A stretch of 27,791 nucleotides of DNA from Kiritimatiellia bacterium (GTDB lineage Bacteria > Verrucomicrobiota > Kiritimatiellia > RFP12 > UBA1067), in contig JAEDMC010000007.1 of NCBI GenBank assembly GCA_016303225.1, forward strand, positions 1 to 27,791, in the 5' to 3' direction. Below the pieces are notes generated by a model. It made no database searches, was not told the origin of the DNA, and saw nothing but the letters and a program-made list of their open reading frames with translations. The translations under genes and the position numbers were made by a program. Shown in pieces: positions 12,587-22,021 of the stretch (the first letter of the stretch is position 1; the number at the start of each line of letters is the position of its first letter).

Positions 12587-12946
12587 ATGACAAAAGACGA
12601 AGCGGTTAAACGGGCTTTGCAGTATGATGTCGGTGGATATGTTCCATCGGAAAAAGTATATTCAGAGACGCAATCCTTTCACAGTGGGAAAACATCTCTC
12701 TTTCTTGATGTTTGCCAGGGCGTTGTCCAAAAGGGACTTTCCGTGGTTGATGACAATGTGGTTGGCCTGTATAAGGTTGTGAACAATATTGATCACGATG
12801 GAGAAAGGTTAGACGAATCCGATAGGCAGACGCTTATTTTGACGGTAAAAGATTGGATAGAATCAATCGTGAGCAAGAAGTCTGGAAAATTGATGCAGGC
12901 GGGTGTTGTCTTTGGAATTGTTTCAGGGAAGGAGTGCGGCAAATGA
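12587..12946 (+). CDS. Small hypothetical protein, first of a coupled pair
   Basis: The 119-residue soluble protein has no signal peptide and is not recognised. It starts MTKDEAVKRALQYDVGGYVP and looks mixed helical, with a long helix in the last third (SDRQTLILTVKDWIESIV). I chose the ATG at 12587 because GAAGGAG lies just upstream; the frame stays open further upstream without such a site. The gene is AT-richer than the core genes, which suggests recent acquisition. Its stop overlaps the next start (ATGA), and a secreted FISUMP gene follows the pair, so all three are probably co-transcribed. No function can be assigned. Confidence 0.7.
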   Translation: MTKDEAVKRALQYDVGGYVPSEKVYSETQSFHSGKTSLFLDVCQGVVQKGLSVVDDNVVGLYKVVNNIDHDGERLDESDRQTLILTVKDWIESIVSKKSGKLMQAGVVFGIVSGKECGK

Positions 12947-13359
12947 TCGAAAAACAAGTTCCTCATAACGAAGCTCCAATCCAATTGGGCCATAAGGTTG
13001 AAGTGGCCGGCATTGCGATAGATACGTCGTCTATTTGCGATTATTTTAAAAACAATCCAGACCCTCAATACCTTCAGGTTAAGGCGAAAATTTTTGAATT
13101 GAAGGATCAGATGTTGGGCTTTGACAAAGTGAAGGATGGTGTTGAGAGAGCCGTTTCGAGGATTAATGATGCCGAAAAGAAAAAATGGTATAAGGCGCTA
13201 TGCATGGATTTTGCCTGCGAGCAACTATTAGATAGGATGATTTCCCAGGGTTTGATTAATGTTCAGTATGAAGATGATTCTATCAGCGAATTTATACAAG
13301 GGGAAGAGACGAAGTTGAAGGAACTTTCTGACTATTACGAACAACTAACAAAGGAGTAA
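12943..13359 (+). CDS. Small hypothetical helical protein, second of a coupled pair
   Basis: The 138-residue acidic, apparently cytoplasmic protein is not recognised. It is mostly helical (for example VKAKIFELKDQMLGFDKVKD and ISEFIQGEETKLKELSDYY), with no membrane segment. The ATG at 12943 overlaps the previous stop by four bases and has GGAAGGAG upstream. Its last codons contain the AAGGAG site of the FISUMP gene six bases later, so translation of the two is linked. It is AT-rich like its partner. It is not basic and does not look like the Avd accessory protein of diversity-generating retroelements. An immunity or chaperone role is only a guess from position. Confidence 0.7.
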   Translation: MIEKQVPHNEAPIQLGHKVEVAGIAIDTSSICDYFKNNPDPQYLQVKAKIFELKDQMLGFDKVKDGVERAVSRINDAEKKKWYKALCMDFACEQLLDRMISQGLINVQYEDDSISEFIQGEETKLKELSDYYEQLTKE

Positions 13360-13365
13360 TTGAAG

Positions 13366-14331
13366 ATGAAACAGGTTGTAACGCTGGTTGGTGTGCTTGC
13401 GACGCTGCTGCTACAGGCAGCGCCGACCGTTGCGAACGTTGAGGCGAAGCAGCGGTATCCGTGGAACGGGTTGGTGGATATCACCGTGACGCTTTCGGGA
13501 ACGGAAGAGGAATGCACGGCTGCGATGTTCCCGTTCTATGTGACGAACAAGACAACTCGCGCAGCGCTGCCAATTGGAAGCGTGAAAGCGGTTGGCGCGA
13601 TTGCTGGCTCTGGTAACACGTGGACGCGGCGGTTTATCTGGAATGCGACTGCTGATGTCGGATGCGCGAAGTTCGGCGAAGTGGAATTGACGGTTGGCGC
13701 TCCAGTTACAGGTGGCGTTCAGTTGTGGGAGAACGGCCCCTATTGGGCGGAGTGCAATGTCGGAGCAAGCCAGCCTGAAGAGTGTGGTTACTACTTTTGG
13801 TGGGGCGATACGGTCGGATATAAGCGTAATGCGAATGATGCTGGTTGGATATCAGTGAAGACAGGTGCGTCGTATTCATTTGATGACTATGGTTGTCCAA
13901 CTTCCTTTATGGACAATCAGCAACTTCAATTGGCAGGTTATATCGACTCGGCAGGTAATCTTGCGGCGAAACACGATGCGGCGACGGCGCATTGTGGAGT
14001 GCCTTGGCGCATGCCGACTGATGCTGAATTCTCGGCGCTTATCGGCAACTGCACGCTTTCTTGGACAATGCGCAATGGCGTGTATGGACGATTGATTACG
14101 GGGAAGGGGGGGTATGCGTCAAAGAGTATATTCCTCCCCGCAGCAGGCAGTGGTCACTACTCTAACATTGGGTCCCGTGAATCGGGTGATTACTGGTCGT
14201 CTACGCCGGATTCGGGCCATGCTAATCGCGCGTGGTATCTGGACTTCTCGTCGTCCACTTTCAGCCGGGTGGTCTACTATGGACGAGGTCTCGGACTGCT
14301 TGTTCGCCCTGTGCGAGGATTTGCCCAATAG
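13366..14331 (+). CDS. Secreted FISUMP-domain protein, likely retroelement-diversified target
   Basis: The 321-residue protein has a signal peptide (MKQVVTLVGVLATLLLQA). Residues 25-110 form a beta-rich domain (YPWNGLVDITVTLSG). From about 120, LWENGPYWAECNVGAS, GYYFWWGD, WRMPTDAEF and SIFLPAAGSG are hallmarks of the FISUMP (Fibrobacter succinogenes major paralogous) domain, a C-type-lectin-like/FGE-related fold. The end, DYWSSTPDSGHANRAW through LVRPVRGF, corresponds to the segment varied in many diversity-generating retroelement targets. ATG 13366 has AAGGAG nine bases upstream; a TTG at 13360 is in the same frame. It is probably a surface ligand-binding protein. Confidence 0.8.
   Translation: MKQVVTLVGVLATLLLQAAPTVANVEAKQRYPWNGLVDITVTLSGTEEECTAAMFPFYVTNKTTRAALPIGSVKAVGAIAGSGNTWTRRFIWNATADVGCAKFGEVELTVGAPVTGGVQLWENGPYWAECNVGASQPEECGYYFWWGDTVGYKRNANDAGWISVKTGASYSFDDYGCPTSFMDNQQLQLAGYIDSAGNLAAKHDAATAHCGVPWRMPTDAEFSALIGNCTLSWTMRNGVYGRLITGKGGYASKSIFLPAAGSGHYSNIGSRESGDYWSSTPDSGHANRAWYLDFSSSTFSRVVYYGRGLGLLVRPVRGFAQ
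14146..14325 (+). other. Putative variable region (VR) of a diversity-generating retroelement
   Basis: This is the last 60 codons of the FISUMP gene. Conserved ends (the TACTGGTCGTCTACGCC core and the GTTCGCCCTGTGCGAGG end) enclose codons that often have the form NNC or NNT, as expected when AAC/AAT codons of a template are changed at adenines. A short hairpin follows immediately. The template repeat and reverse transcriptase are not in this window, so the boundaries are estimates. Confidence 0.5.
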
Positions 14332-14347
14332 CGCGTGGATTACGCGC
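14331..14347 (+). other. Hairpin directly after the putative variable region
   Basis: GCGCGT (14331-14336) pairs with ACGCGC (14342-14347) with a 5-nt loop, starting at the last base of the stop codon. Comparable small hairpins or cruciforms just downstream of VR are required for homing in the Bordetella phage retroelement. It has no T-run, so it is not a terminator. Confidence 0.5.
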
Positions 14348-14434
14348 ATATTCGATGTGTTCCGTTACATTTGATTGTTAAGTCGTGCGCGACGATAAAG
14401 AAAAAATCAAAATGATGAAGAAAGGCGGTGTGGC

Positions 14435-15877
14435 ATGAAAAGATGTCTTTGGTTGCTGGGCATGGTCGGGCTAATCTCGGTTGCCAACGCGGAATCGTTG
14501 GAGTTGCAGAGGACAACCGTTTTCGAATTGGATACGAGTCCGTGCCAGACAGCTGACTCGAATCGGACGTTTCGTGTATCGTATGATACGCAATGGATGT
14601 CTGACGATCCGCAGGCGGAGATTGTCATTTCGGCTGATGGAAATGAAATCGCCCGTCGGACGGGGAATGGCGACATTGAGTGGTGTCCGCATGACTATGG
14701 AACTTATGTTCTGACATACCAGACGCTTCTCGGCGGTGCCGCCGTTGGCGAAACGTATTCGACGACAATTCGCGTTGTGAATGCCGAAGGTATGGGCTTG
14801 CCGGGATTGCAGCGCGTGACGTTTACGGGGAGCGCGTATGATGCGAGCAATGTGGCGCTCGGTGCGGAGCCGATCGTGACGCTGAACGGCGAGGGCATGT
14901 ATGATGCTTCGCTGGGGGCGCAGTCAACTTACGCTTATGCGGGTTACATGTATTTCCACGCGGATGAGACCTATACGTTCCGTGGCAATTTTGACGACTA
15001 CTCGAGCGTGAGGGTGGACAATGCCGAGGTTGTCGCGCAGCATACGGGGGACAAGTCGGGATCGGTCGGGCCGTTTGCGGAGGCGGGATGGCACAAGGTT
15101 GACTTCCGCGTGGCGAATAACGGCGGAGCCAGCGGCGGTGGCTTCGGCATTCAGTACCAGACGGACAAGGATCAGGCGTGGCATAAGATCGTGGACGACG
15201 GTTCGGGAACGTATCTGCGGACGGGTCCCGATTATTGCGGAGTCGTCATTCTGAAGGCCGCGATGCGGCCGAGCGATCCGACGATCATGGATGTCGTCTA
15301 TAAGGTTCAGAGTCCGAAGGAGAAGGTGAGCGTTCGGGCGCTCGCCTACGAGAACGGCAACCGCAGCTTTGCGAACGCCGTGCCAGTGCTGACGTTTGCG
15401 GACGGAACGGGCGTCAATATCGGCGACGACATTGCCGCGAACGAGGAGCATACGCTTTCGTGGCAGGTCGCGGCGGACTGGGCGACAGATCTCACGAAGG
15501 TGCGCTTCGAGGTGATGGTGATGGACGAAGGACTGCTGCCGCTTCATTTTGTCACGATTCCGAAGACGGCAAATCACGCGTCGATCCAGTATTCGGATAC
15601 GGTGCTGTCGTCGACGGCGGTCATGAACGCGCTCTTCTGGCTGTATGCGGGACTCGATGACGATCTTTCACTTTCGAACGGACGGTTGAGTGGTCCGTTC
15701 GGCGAACTGGCGAATGGCGCGAACGTGTCGAATCCGGCCCAGACCGTCAGCTGGCTCTATCAGAAGATGGGCTATTCGACGCTGACGGGCGCGAATCTCA
15801 ACTATGTGAATTCGGCGGCGCGGATCAACTTGACACCGAGCGGTCTGCGCCAGTTCGCCGTCAAGACGATCAAGTAA
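14435..15877 (+). CDS. Secreted protein with PA14-like domain
   Basis: The 480-residue protein has a signal peptide (MKRCLWLLGMVGLISVANA). Residues 25-110 form an Ig-like beta region. About 125-275 resembles a PA14 domain, a beta-barrel glycan-binding module: YAGYMYFHADETYTFRGNF, DDYSSVRVDN, EAGWHKVDFRVANNGG. The C-terminal 190 residues (from VYKVQSPKEKVSVRALA) form a further beta domain ending in a helical part (MNALFWLYAGLDD, YQKMGYSTLTG) that I do not recognise. ATG 14435 is preceded by AAAGGCGG. It lies 103 bp after the FISUMP gene and 27 bp before the scaffold-like gene, so an operon is likely. It is probably a surface carbohydrate binder. Confidence 0.7.
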   Translation: MKRCLWLLGMVGLISVANAESLELQRTTVFELDTSPCQTADSNRTFRVSYDTQWMSDDPQAEIVISADGNEIARRTGNGDIEWCPHDYGTYVLTYQTLLGGAAVGETYSTTIRVVNAEGMGLPGLQRVTFTGSAYDASNVALGAEPIVTLNGEGMYDASLGAQSTYAYAGYMYFHADETYTFRGNFDDYSSVRVDNAEVVAQHTGDKSGSVGPFAEAGWHKVDFRVANNGGASGGGFGIQYQTDKDQAWHKIVDDGSGTYLRTGPDYCGVVILKAAMRPSDPTIMDVVYKVQSPKEKVSVRALAYENGNRSFANAVPVLTFADGTGVNIGDDIAANEEHTLSWQVAADWATDLTKVRFEVMVMDEGLLPLHFVTIPKTANHASIQYSDTVLSSTAVMNALFWLYAGLDDDLSLSNGRLSGPFGELANGANVSNPAQTVSWLYQKMGYSTLTGANLNYVNSAARINLTPSGLRQFAVKTIK

Positions 15878-15904
15878 CGGTTCGTCGTGTCATCAACTGT
15901 TCGC

Positions 15905-18900
15905 ATGAAGCGAATCTTGTTGAGATCGTTGTTGCTGTGTGGGTTGCTGTCTGGGCAAGCCGCCTGGGGCTATGTTGTCCACGTCGTCCAGCAGATCGAA
16001 GTGGACGGCGTGGTCGTCGAGACGATTGACGAAACGCATGATGCGCCAGTTGCGCTGACGACATCCAACGCCGTTACGCGCAGCGGCTATACGTTCACGC
16101 ACTGGTCAACCTCGGCAGTTCAGGAGTTCGTCGGACGAGATCCGTGGGGACGCGCCTACGAGCAAGTGGCGTTCACGGTCTACGAGCCGATGACGAACAC
16201 GGCTCATTACGTGCGTGAGGAGCTTGACAACGACGGTGACGGCATGCCGGACGGCTTGGAGCTCTATTGGTACGGCAACCTCGACCAGACGCGTGATTCA
16301 GATACGGACGGCGACGGACTTGGTTTTGCGCTTGAGCTTGAGCTGGGGCTCAATCCGCACTTTGCGGATGCGTGGCGGCGCGGGCTCGCCGTTACGTCCG
16401 TCAAGCCGACGTTCTTCGAGCTGGTCATCGCCAGCGATCCCGAGGACGAGTTGTTCGCGACGCAAATTGAGGACGTCGCACCCGGTGTGCTGATTTCGAC
16501 GCCTTCGTACGATCCGCGAACGAGCACCTTCGCCTATTGGACGGTCAATGGCGTCGAACAGCGTGACGCCTTCGGACGGGCGATAGACCGCGTGAGCTTC
16601 GAGATGCCGACGAACGACGTGGAGGTCGTCGCGGTCTGCGAAGAGGATGAGGCGGTGCGGGCGGCGCTCTACTGGTACGGCGACGGCACGGTCGGGTGGG
16701 AAAGCGACACGGATGGCGACGGCTACACCTTGCGGGAGGAGTTTGCGTTGGGGCTCAATCCGCACTTCAAGGACGAGTATGTGGGCGGCATCAAGACCGC
16801 TTCGCGCAAGCCGCAGTTCTTCAAGTACACGGTGAGGTCCGAGCCGGAAGGGATGCTGTTTGCAACGACGGTCGAAAACGTGTGTCCGGGCGTTGTGAAG
16901 ACGACAACGGCGTATCAGCCGACAACCAGCCGCTTCGCGTATTGGACGGTCAACGGACGGGCGGTGCGTGACGATTTCGGACGGGCGCTCGATTGCGCGT
17001 CCGTTGAGATGCCGACCAATGACATCGAGGTCGTCGCGCATTGCGCCGAGAATGAGGAGACGCGGCAGTCGCTCTATTGGTATGGCGTCGAGACCGAGAC
17101 GTGGACGAGCGATACGGATCAGGATGGCTATACGCTTCGAGAAGAGGTGGCGTTGGGGCTCAATCCGCTCTTTGCCGACGTGTATCAGCGCGGCATCCTC
17201 TGTGCCTCGCGCAAGCCGCAGTTCTTCAAGTACACGGTGAGGTCCGAGCCGGAAGGGGTGCTTTTTGCGACAACGATCGAAAGCGTGTGTCCGGGCGTCA
17301 TCAAGACCACGGCCGCCTACAGTCCAAAGTCGTCGCAGTTCGCGTATTGGACGGTTGCCGGGCAGGCCGTGCGTGACGATTTCGGACGGGCGCTGGACGC
17401 ATCCTCAATCGAGATGCCGACGAATGACATTGAGGTCGTCGCGCATTGCGTGGCGAACGAGGAGACGCGGCAGTCGCTTTACTGGTACGGGGATGAGACG
17501 AATGGCTGGGACAGCGACACCGACCGCGACGGCTTGACGCTCAAGGAAGAGGTGGCGTTGGGGCTTAATCCGCTATTCGCGGATGTCTGGGAGCGCGGCA
17601 TCCTGAGTGCCGTGAAGGGCTTTGAGCTCTTTAACTGCATCATCCGGTCGGAACCGGAGGGGGCGTTGTTCGCGACGCAGAAGCTGAACATCGGGCCGGG
17701 CGTTTCCGTGACGACGCCGACATGTGACGAAAAGACGACGGGCTTTGCCAGCTGGTATCTGAATGGCACACGGCAGGCGGACGAGTTCGGACGGGCGTGG
17801 AATGCCGTCACCTTCGCCATGCCGGCGCGGAACACGGAGGTCGTGGCGGCCGTCCGGGAGGATGCTGCCGAACAGGAGGCGGTCTACTGGTATGGCGATG
17901 CAAGCATGAGCCCGGATTCCGATACGGACGGCGACGGCTTTACGTTGGCGGAAGAGCGCGTCAACGGGACGAATCCGCTCTTCGCCGACACGAATCAGTT
18001 CACCGGCGTGCGCTATGCGCTCAGCGAGGAGCTGGAGGTTGACCTTCAGCCGTTCGAGCAGATGCGCGGCACGATTGTCGACGGCGATTACGCCGAGCTC
18101 TTCACCTCGCCGCTGGCGGGGAATGAGGGAGAGAGCGCGACCTTCGCGGAAAATGCGTCCCCGCTGGCCGTCGACGTCAATGGAGACGGGCTCTTCGATC
18201 TCGTTGTCGCCGCGAAGGGGAAGCTGCGCGTGTTTGTCAACAAGGGCGCGGCGGCCAATCCCGATTTCTCGGAGATTTCCGTGGAGACGGATGCCTGGGC
18301 GAACTTCGCGCGGCTGATCGCGGACATGGCACGTCCAGTCGTCTGCGGTGCGAACGGCGTCTTCTACGTGTCGGATGACGGCGGGCCCGTTTACAAGTTT
18401 ACGCTGGCGGACGGCTCGATCATGGATACGGGGCTCGCGGGCATTCCGTCGGTGTTCGACGGACGGCTCATCGTGCTGACGGAGGCGGGGACATTCGTCT
18501 GTGCGGACGCCGGGTATACGATGATTCTCGATACGCCGGTCATTGACGGCGTGTCGGTGTCGTGCGCGGACATCGATGCGGACGGCCGCACGGATGTCCT
18601 GGTCTCGGATCGCGTCGGACACGTCTGGCTGTATCGCAACACGACGACACGCACGATTAAGACGGAACAGCTCTTTACGCTCCAGTACAAGGTCTGGGCC
18701 GGTACGGGTGCCGGGTTCGCGGAGGGAATCGCGATTTCGCTCGTCGACTGGGAGGATGACGGCGATTACGATGTCGTGCTGGGCACGGAGGAAGGGAAAC
18801 TGATGCTCCTCCGAGATCCGAAGACGGGACGTCCGACGAACGTGCGGGCGTATCCGGGCGCGGACAACGTGCTCTTGGAGTGGGATCCGAACGCGCAGCC

Positions 18901-21900
18901 GCGCATTCGCGGATACAACGTGTACCGTGCGCCGGATGCCGAGAGTTATCTGCGGATCGCGAACCAGACGCCGCTGCCGAGCTACCGTGACGTTCCGAGC
19001 GTGCTGCAGGACTACTGGTATCGCATTACGGGCGTGAGCCGCTTCTACATCGCCGGCAACTCGACGCCGACGGTTAACGAGTCCATGCCAACGGATGCGG
19101 TGTACGTGCAGTTCCGTCCGAGCGTGTGGCTCAATGACACGAGTTCGTTCACCGACACGAACGTCGAGGTGATCGTCTCGATGAACAACTCGATGGGCAT
19201 TTCGACGGACGGCTTCTCGATGACGTTCGAGTATGATCCGGCGGTGCTGACGCCGGTGGCGATGAAGACGTCGGGGCTGACCGAAGGCATGGCCTTCGGC
19301 GAGGTGAAGGTGAAAGGTGAAGGTGAACGGTGGAATTGGCAGATTTCCGCTACGGGTGGCGAGATTGGGACGGGATCGGGGCGGTTCCTGCGGCTGGTGT
19401 TTTACGTGAAGCCCGTGCATGACGTCACTGAGACAACGGTGTCGATCACGGCGGCGACGGTGAAGGCGGGTGACGGGCGTGCGGTGATGCTTGATCTGCC
19501 GAAGAGCGCCAAGATCGAGATCAGCGACTCGCATCCGATTGTCCCGGCCATTGTGAGCGTGAACGTTGCCGACGCGGCGGTAGAGACGGAGTCCGAGTTC
19601 GAGCTGCCGGTGACGATCACCAGTACGGAGACGCTGACGAACTTCGTGGCGGATGTGGCGTTTGATGAAACGTTGCTGGAATTCCGCGGTTGTGACGGGG
19701 CAACGGCGCGGCTGGAGTCCGCGCCTTCCCGCGTGGAGACGACGGGCGGCGACTTCGTGCTGAAGTTTTCTGCGAAGGATCCCGAGAGCGTGATGACGAA
19801 CCTTTCGACGGTGGTGTCGCTCACGAACGTTGTCGCGTCCGATTGCCACGGGTTTGTCGTGAACGCGGCAGATGCGTCCGGCACGGTACTGCTGAAGAAC
19901 GTCCATCCGTGGGTGCCGGCGACGGTGAACTTGTCGACATTGGATCGCAAGGTCGATACGCTTGAAGAGGTGACGATTCCGTTCAAGGTGACGAGCAGTG
20001 TGGCGTTGACGAGCCTTGCGGCGACGGTCGAATGGGACGAGGATGTGCTGGAGTTGCGTGGTGTTGCAGGCGCGGAGTTGCGGCGCGCCGGGGACGTCGC
20101 GCCCTACCAGGTGGTTGGTGCGGGGGGAAGCTTCAAGCTGACGTTCCTGGCGAAGGATCAGCACGACGTAACGAAGACGCAAGTGTCGGTCACGTCTGCG
20201 CAAGTGAAGGACGTGCATGGGTTTACGATTACGCCTGAAGTTCCGGTCGTGTCGACAATTTTGATTCATGACGCGCATCCGCTCGTACCGGCGAAGGTGA
20301 CGATGACGCTTTCGGATGTCGCGGCGAAGACGGAGTCGGACTTCGAGATGACGCTCGCGATTGCGACGACGGAGGCGCTCCAGTCTCTTGCGATGGAGAT
20401 GGACTACGACCAGACGCTCTTGACATTCCTAAGCGGTGAACTGGTGTTTTCGGACGGTGTGCCGTCCTCGGTCGTCTATCGTTTCCACGCACTGGAGAAT
20501 CACTCGGTTGACAAGACGACGGTCACGATTCGTCCGAAGTCCGGCGTCGACCACAATGGCCTTGCGGCGGTTCTGCCGGAATCGGTCTCGGGTACGGTGG
20601 TGCTCGCGGACTCGAATCCGTGGAAACCCGCGACGGTGGCGCTGTCGATGACGGGTGTGAAGGTGGACACGCTGACGGAGTTCGAGGTTCCGGTGAAGGT
20701 GACGAGCAACGAGAAGTTGACGAATCTTACGGCGACGGTGGAATGGGATGAGAAGGTGCTGGAACTTCGCGGAGCAAACGGTGCTTCGTTGCGGCGCGCT
20801 GGGGACAGCGCGCCCTACCAAGTTGTCGGCGATGGCGGAAACTTCAAGCTTAAGTTCTATGCCAAGGATCAGCATGAGGTGACGAAGACGACGGTCGGTT
20901 TGTCCGGCGTAACGGCGGTGGACGAACACGGGCTTGTCGCGAATCCGATTGCCGATGTTGAGGCGGGGATCGTCATTCACGACACCAACCCGCCGATTCC
21001 AGCGCAGGTGACGATTCGCGCGGCGGATGTGGCGACGAAGACGCGGCAGAATGTGACGGTGCCGATTGCCGTCACGAGCACGAAGGAGCTGAAGACGCTT
21101 TCGGTCAGGATTGGATTTGACTCGTCCGTTTTGGAGTACAAGAGCTGTACGGGCGGAACCTGGAACAATGGTGTTATCACCGTTGACGGAACGGTGCCGT
21201 CCGTCGTCAACGTGACGTTCTACGCCAAGGACCAGCATTCGGTGACGAAAACGGCGATTGCGCTTTCGAATGGTGCGGCGACCTGTACGGAGGACCTGAC
21301 GGCCAACGTCAGCGTGACGTCCGGCACGATGACGATCGCGGATTCCAATCCGCCGGTCGCGCCGACGATGGCGATGTCGGCATTGGACGTGAAGGCGGAA
21401 AGCGGCAAGCCATTTGTCGTGAATGTCGGGGCCGAGTCAATCGGGGGGCTCTCGGAAATCTCGTTCGTTTTGGAATGGGACAGCGAGTACATGTCTTTTG
21501 TCGGCTGCAAGGAGTCTGCGACCGTCGAGACGTTGTCCGCGAATTCGCGACGCTTCACGTTCGCGGCGACGGGCACGGACAACCGTTATCACCTGAACTT
21601 CACGGCGGCTTCGATTTCGGAGCTGAAGGCGAGTTCGTGGGCAAAGGTGACCGCGGCATCGGCGACGGGCGTGAACGGACTCGCGGCGCAGCTGGAAACA
21701 AAGTTGCCGATTACGGCGAACGTCCTGATTGTGCGCGAGATCAACAAGTATGATCCCGGCGACATCAATGGCGACGGACTGTACACGGACGCAGACCTCG
21801 AGTTGCTGAACAAGTACATTGCCTATCAGAAGCTGGTCAAGACATTGCCGGCAAGCATACGTGACGTGGCGATTCGCCAGGCGCTTGCGAATGGCTCCGT

Positions 21901-22021
21901 GGTCAACCTGACGGGCCGGGCGCTGACGGCGGCCGACGTCAATCAGGATAAGAAGGTCGACGCCAATGACATCTCGATGCTGGCCCAGTATATCGCGGCG
22001 GCGAAGGAGGCGGCGAAATGA
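15905..22021 (+). CDS. Giant scaffoldin-like protein: calcium repeats, propeller, FN3, cohesin-like array and dockerin
   Basis: The product has about 2038 residues with a signal peptide (1-22). Five units of about 135 residues each carry a calcium loop (SDTDGDGYTLREE type at 131, 267, 401, 537, 672). About 752-970 has FG-GAP/VCBS-like blade motifs (DVNGDGLFDLVVAAKG, DIDADGRTDVLVSD). About 977-1064 is FN3-like (LLEWDPNAQPRIRGYNVYR). Then come about seven cohesin-like domains (1066-1944), separated by linkers of the type DSNPWKPA. The C-terminus (about 1950-2034) is a type I dockerin with two loops, DINGDGLYTDADLELL and DVNQDKKVDANDISML. GTG 15887 is an alternative start; neither start has a ribosome site. 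The stop overlaps the next start. Confidence 0.8.
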   Translation: MKRILLRSLLLCGLLSGQAAWGYVVHVVQQIEVDGVVVETIDETHDAPVALTTSNAVTRSGYTFTHWSTSAVQEFVGRDPWGRAYEQVAFTVYEPMTNTAHYVREELDNDGDGMPDGLELYWYGNLDQTRDSDTDGDGLGFALELELGLNPHFADAWRRGLAVTSVKPTFFELVIASDPEDELFATQIEDVAPGVLISTPSYDPRTSTFAYWTVNGVEQRDAFGRAIDRVSFEMPTNDVEVVAVCEEDEAVRAALYWYGDGTVGWESDTDGDGYTLREEFALGLNPHFKDEYVGGIKTASRKPQFFKYTVRSEPEGMLFATTVENVCPGVVKTTTAYQPTTSRFAYWTVNGRAVRDDFGRALDCASVEMPTNDIEVVAHCAENEETRQSLYWYGVETETWTSDTDQDGYTLREEVALGLNPLFADVYQRGILCASRKPQFFKYTVRSEPEGVLFATTIESVCPGVIKTTAAYSPKSSQFAYWTVAGQAVRDDFGRALDASSIEMPTNDIEVVAHCVANEETRQSLYWYGDETNGWDSDTDRDGLTLKEEVALGLNPLFADVWERGILSAVKGFELFNCIIRSEPEGALFATQKLNIGPGVSVTTPTCDEKTTGFASWYLNGTRQADEFGRAWNAVTFAMPARNTEVVAAVREDAAEQEAVYWYGDASMSPDSDTDGDGFTLAEERVNGTNPLFADTNQFTGVRYALSEELEVDLQPFEQMRGTIVDGDYAELFTSPLAGNEGESATFAENASPLAVDVNGDGLFDLVVAAKGKLRVFVNKGAAANPDFSEISVETDAWANFARLIADMARPVVCGANGVFYVSDDGGPVYKFTLADGSIMDTGLAGIPSVFDGRLIVLTEAGTFVCADAGYTMILDTPVIDGVSVSCADIDADGRTDVLVSDRVGHVWLYRNTTTRTIKTEQLFTLQYKVWAGTGAGFAEGIAISLVDWEDDGDYDVVLGTEEGKLMLLRDPKTGRPTNVRAYPGADNVLLEWDPNAQPRIRGYNVYRAPDAESYLRIANQTPLPSYRDVPSVLQDYWYRITGVSRFYIAGNSTPTVNESMPTDAVYVQFRPSVWLNDTSSFTDTNVEVIVSMNNSMGISTDGFSMTFEYDPAVLTPVAMKTSGLTEGMAFGEVKVKGEGERWNWQISATGGEIGTGSGRFLRLVFYVKPVHDVTETTVSITAATVKAGDGRAVMLDLPKSAKIEISDSHPIVPAIVSVNVADAAVETESEFELPVTITSTETLTNFVADVAFDETLLEFRGCDGATARLESAPSRVETTGGDFVLKFSAKDPESVMTNLSTVVSLTNVVASDCHGFVVNAADASGTVLLKNVHPWVPATVNLSTLDRKVDTLEEVTIPFKVTSSVALTSLAATVEWDEDVLELRGVAGAELRRAGDVAPYQVVGAGGSFKLTFLAKDQHDVTKTQVSVTSAQVKDVHGFTITPEVPVVSTILIHDAHPLVPAKVTMTLSDVAAKTESDFEMTLAIATTEALQSLAMEMDYDQTLLTFLSGELVFSDGVPSSVVYRFHALENHSVDKTTVTIRPKSGVDHNGLAAVLPESVSGTVVLADSNPWKPATVALSMTGVKVDTLTEFEVPVKVTSNEKLTNLTATVEWDEKVLELRGANGASLRRAGDSAPYQVVGDGGNFKLKFYAKDQHEVTKTTVGLSGVTAVDEHGLVANPIADVEAGIVIHDTNPPIPAQVTIRAADVATKTRQNVTVPIAVTSTKELKTLSVRIGFDSSVLEYKSCTGGTWNNGVITVDGTVPSVVNVTFYAKDQHSVTKTAIALSNGAATCTEDLTANVSVTSGTMTIADSNPPVAPTMAMSALDVKAESGKPFVVNVGAESIGGLSEISFVLEWDSEYMSFVGCKESATVETLSANSRRFTFAATGTDNRYHLNFTAASISELKASSWAKVTAASATGVNGLAAQLETKLPITANVLIVREINKYDPGDINGDGLYTDADLELLNKYIAYQKLVKTLPASIRDVAIRQALANGSVVNLTGRALTAADVNQDKKVDANDISMLAQYIAAAKEAAK

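Noticed and set aside
12587..13359. Avd-type accessory genes of a retroelement
   Set aside because: The two proteins are upstream of the target rather than downstream, are not clearly basic four-helix proteins, and no reverse transcriptase is present.
14332..14434. Terminator between the FISUMP and PA14 genes
   Set aside because: The hairpin at 14331-14347 has no T-run and the next gene has no visible promoter, so read-through is more likely.
17573..20278. Minus-strand open frame of 901 codons inside the giant protein gene
   Set aside because: A shadow frame of repetitive high-GC coding sequence, rich in Arg and His. The + strand frame has signal peptide, calcium loops and dockerin.
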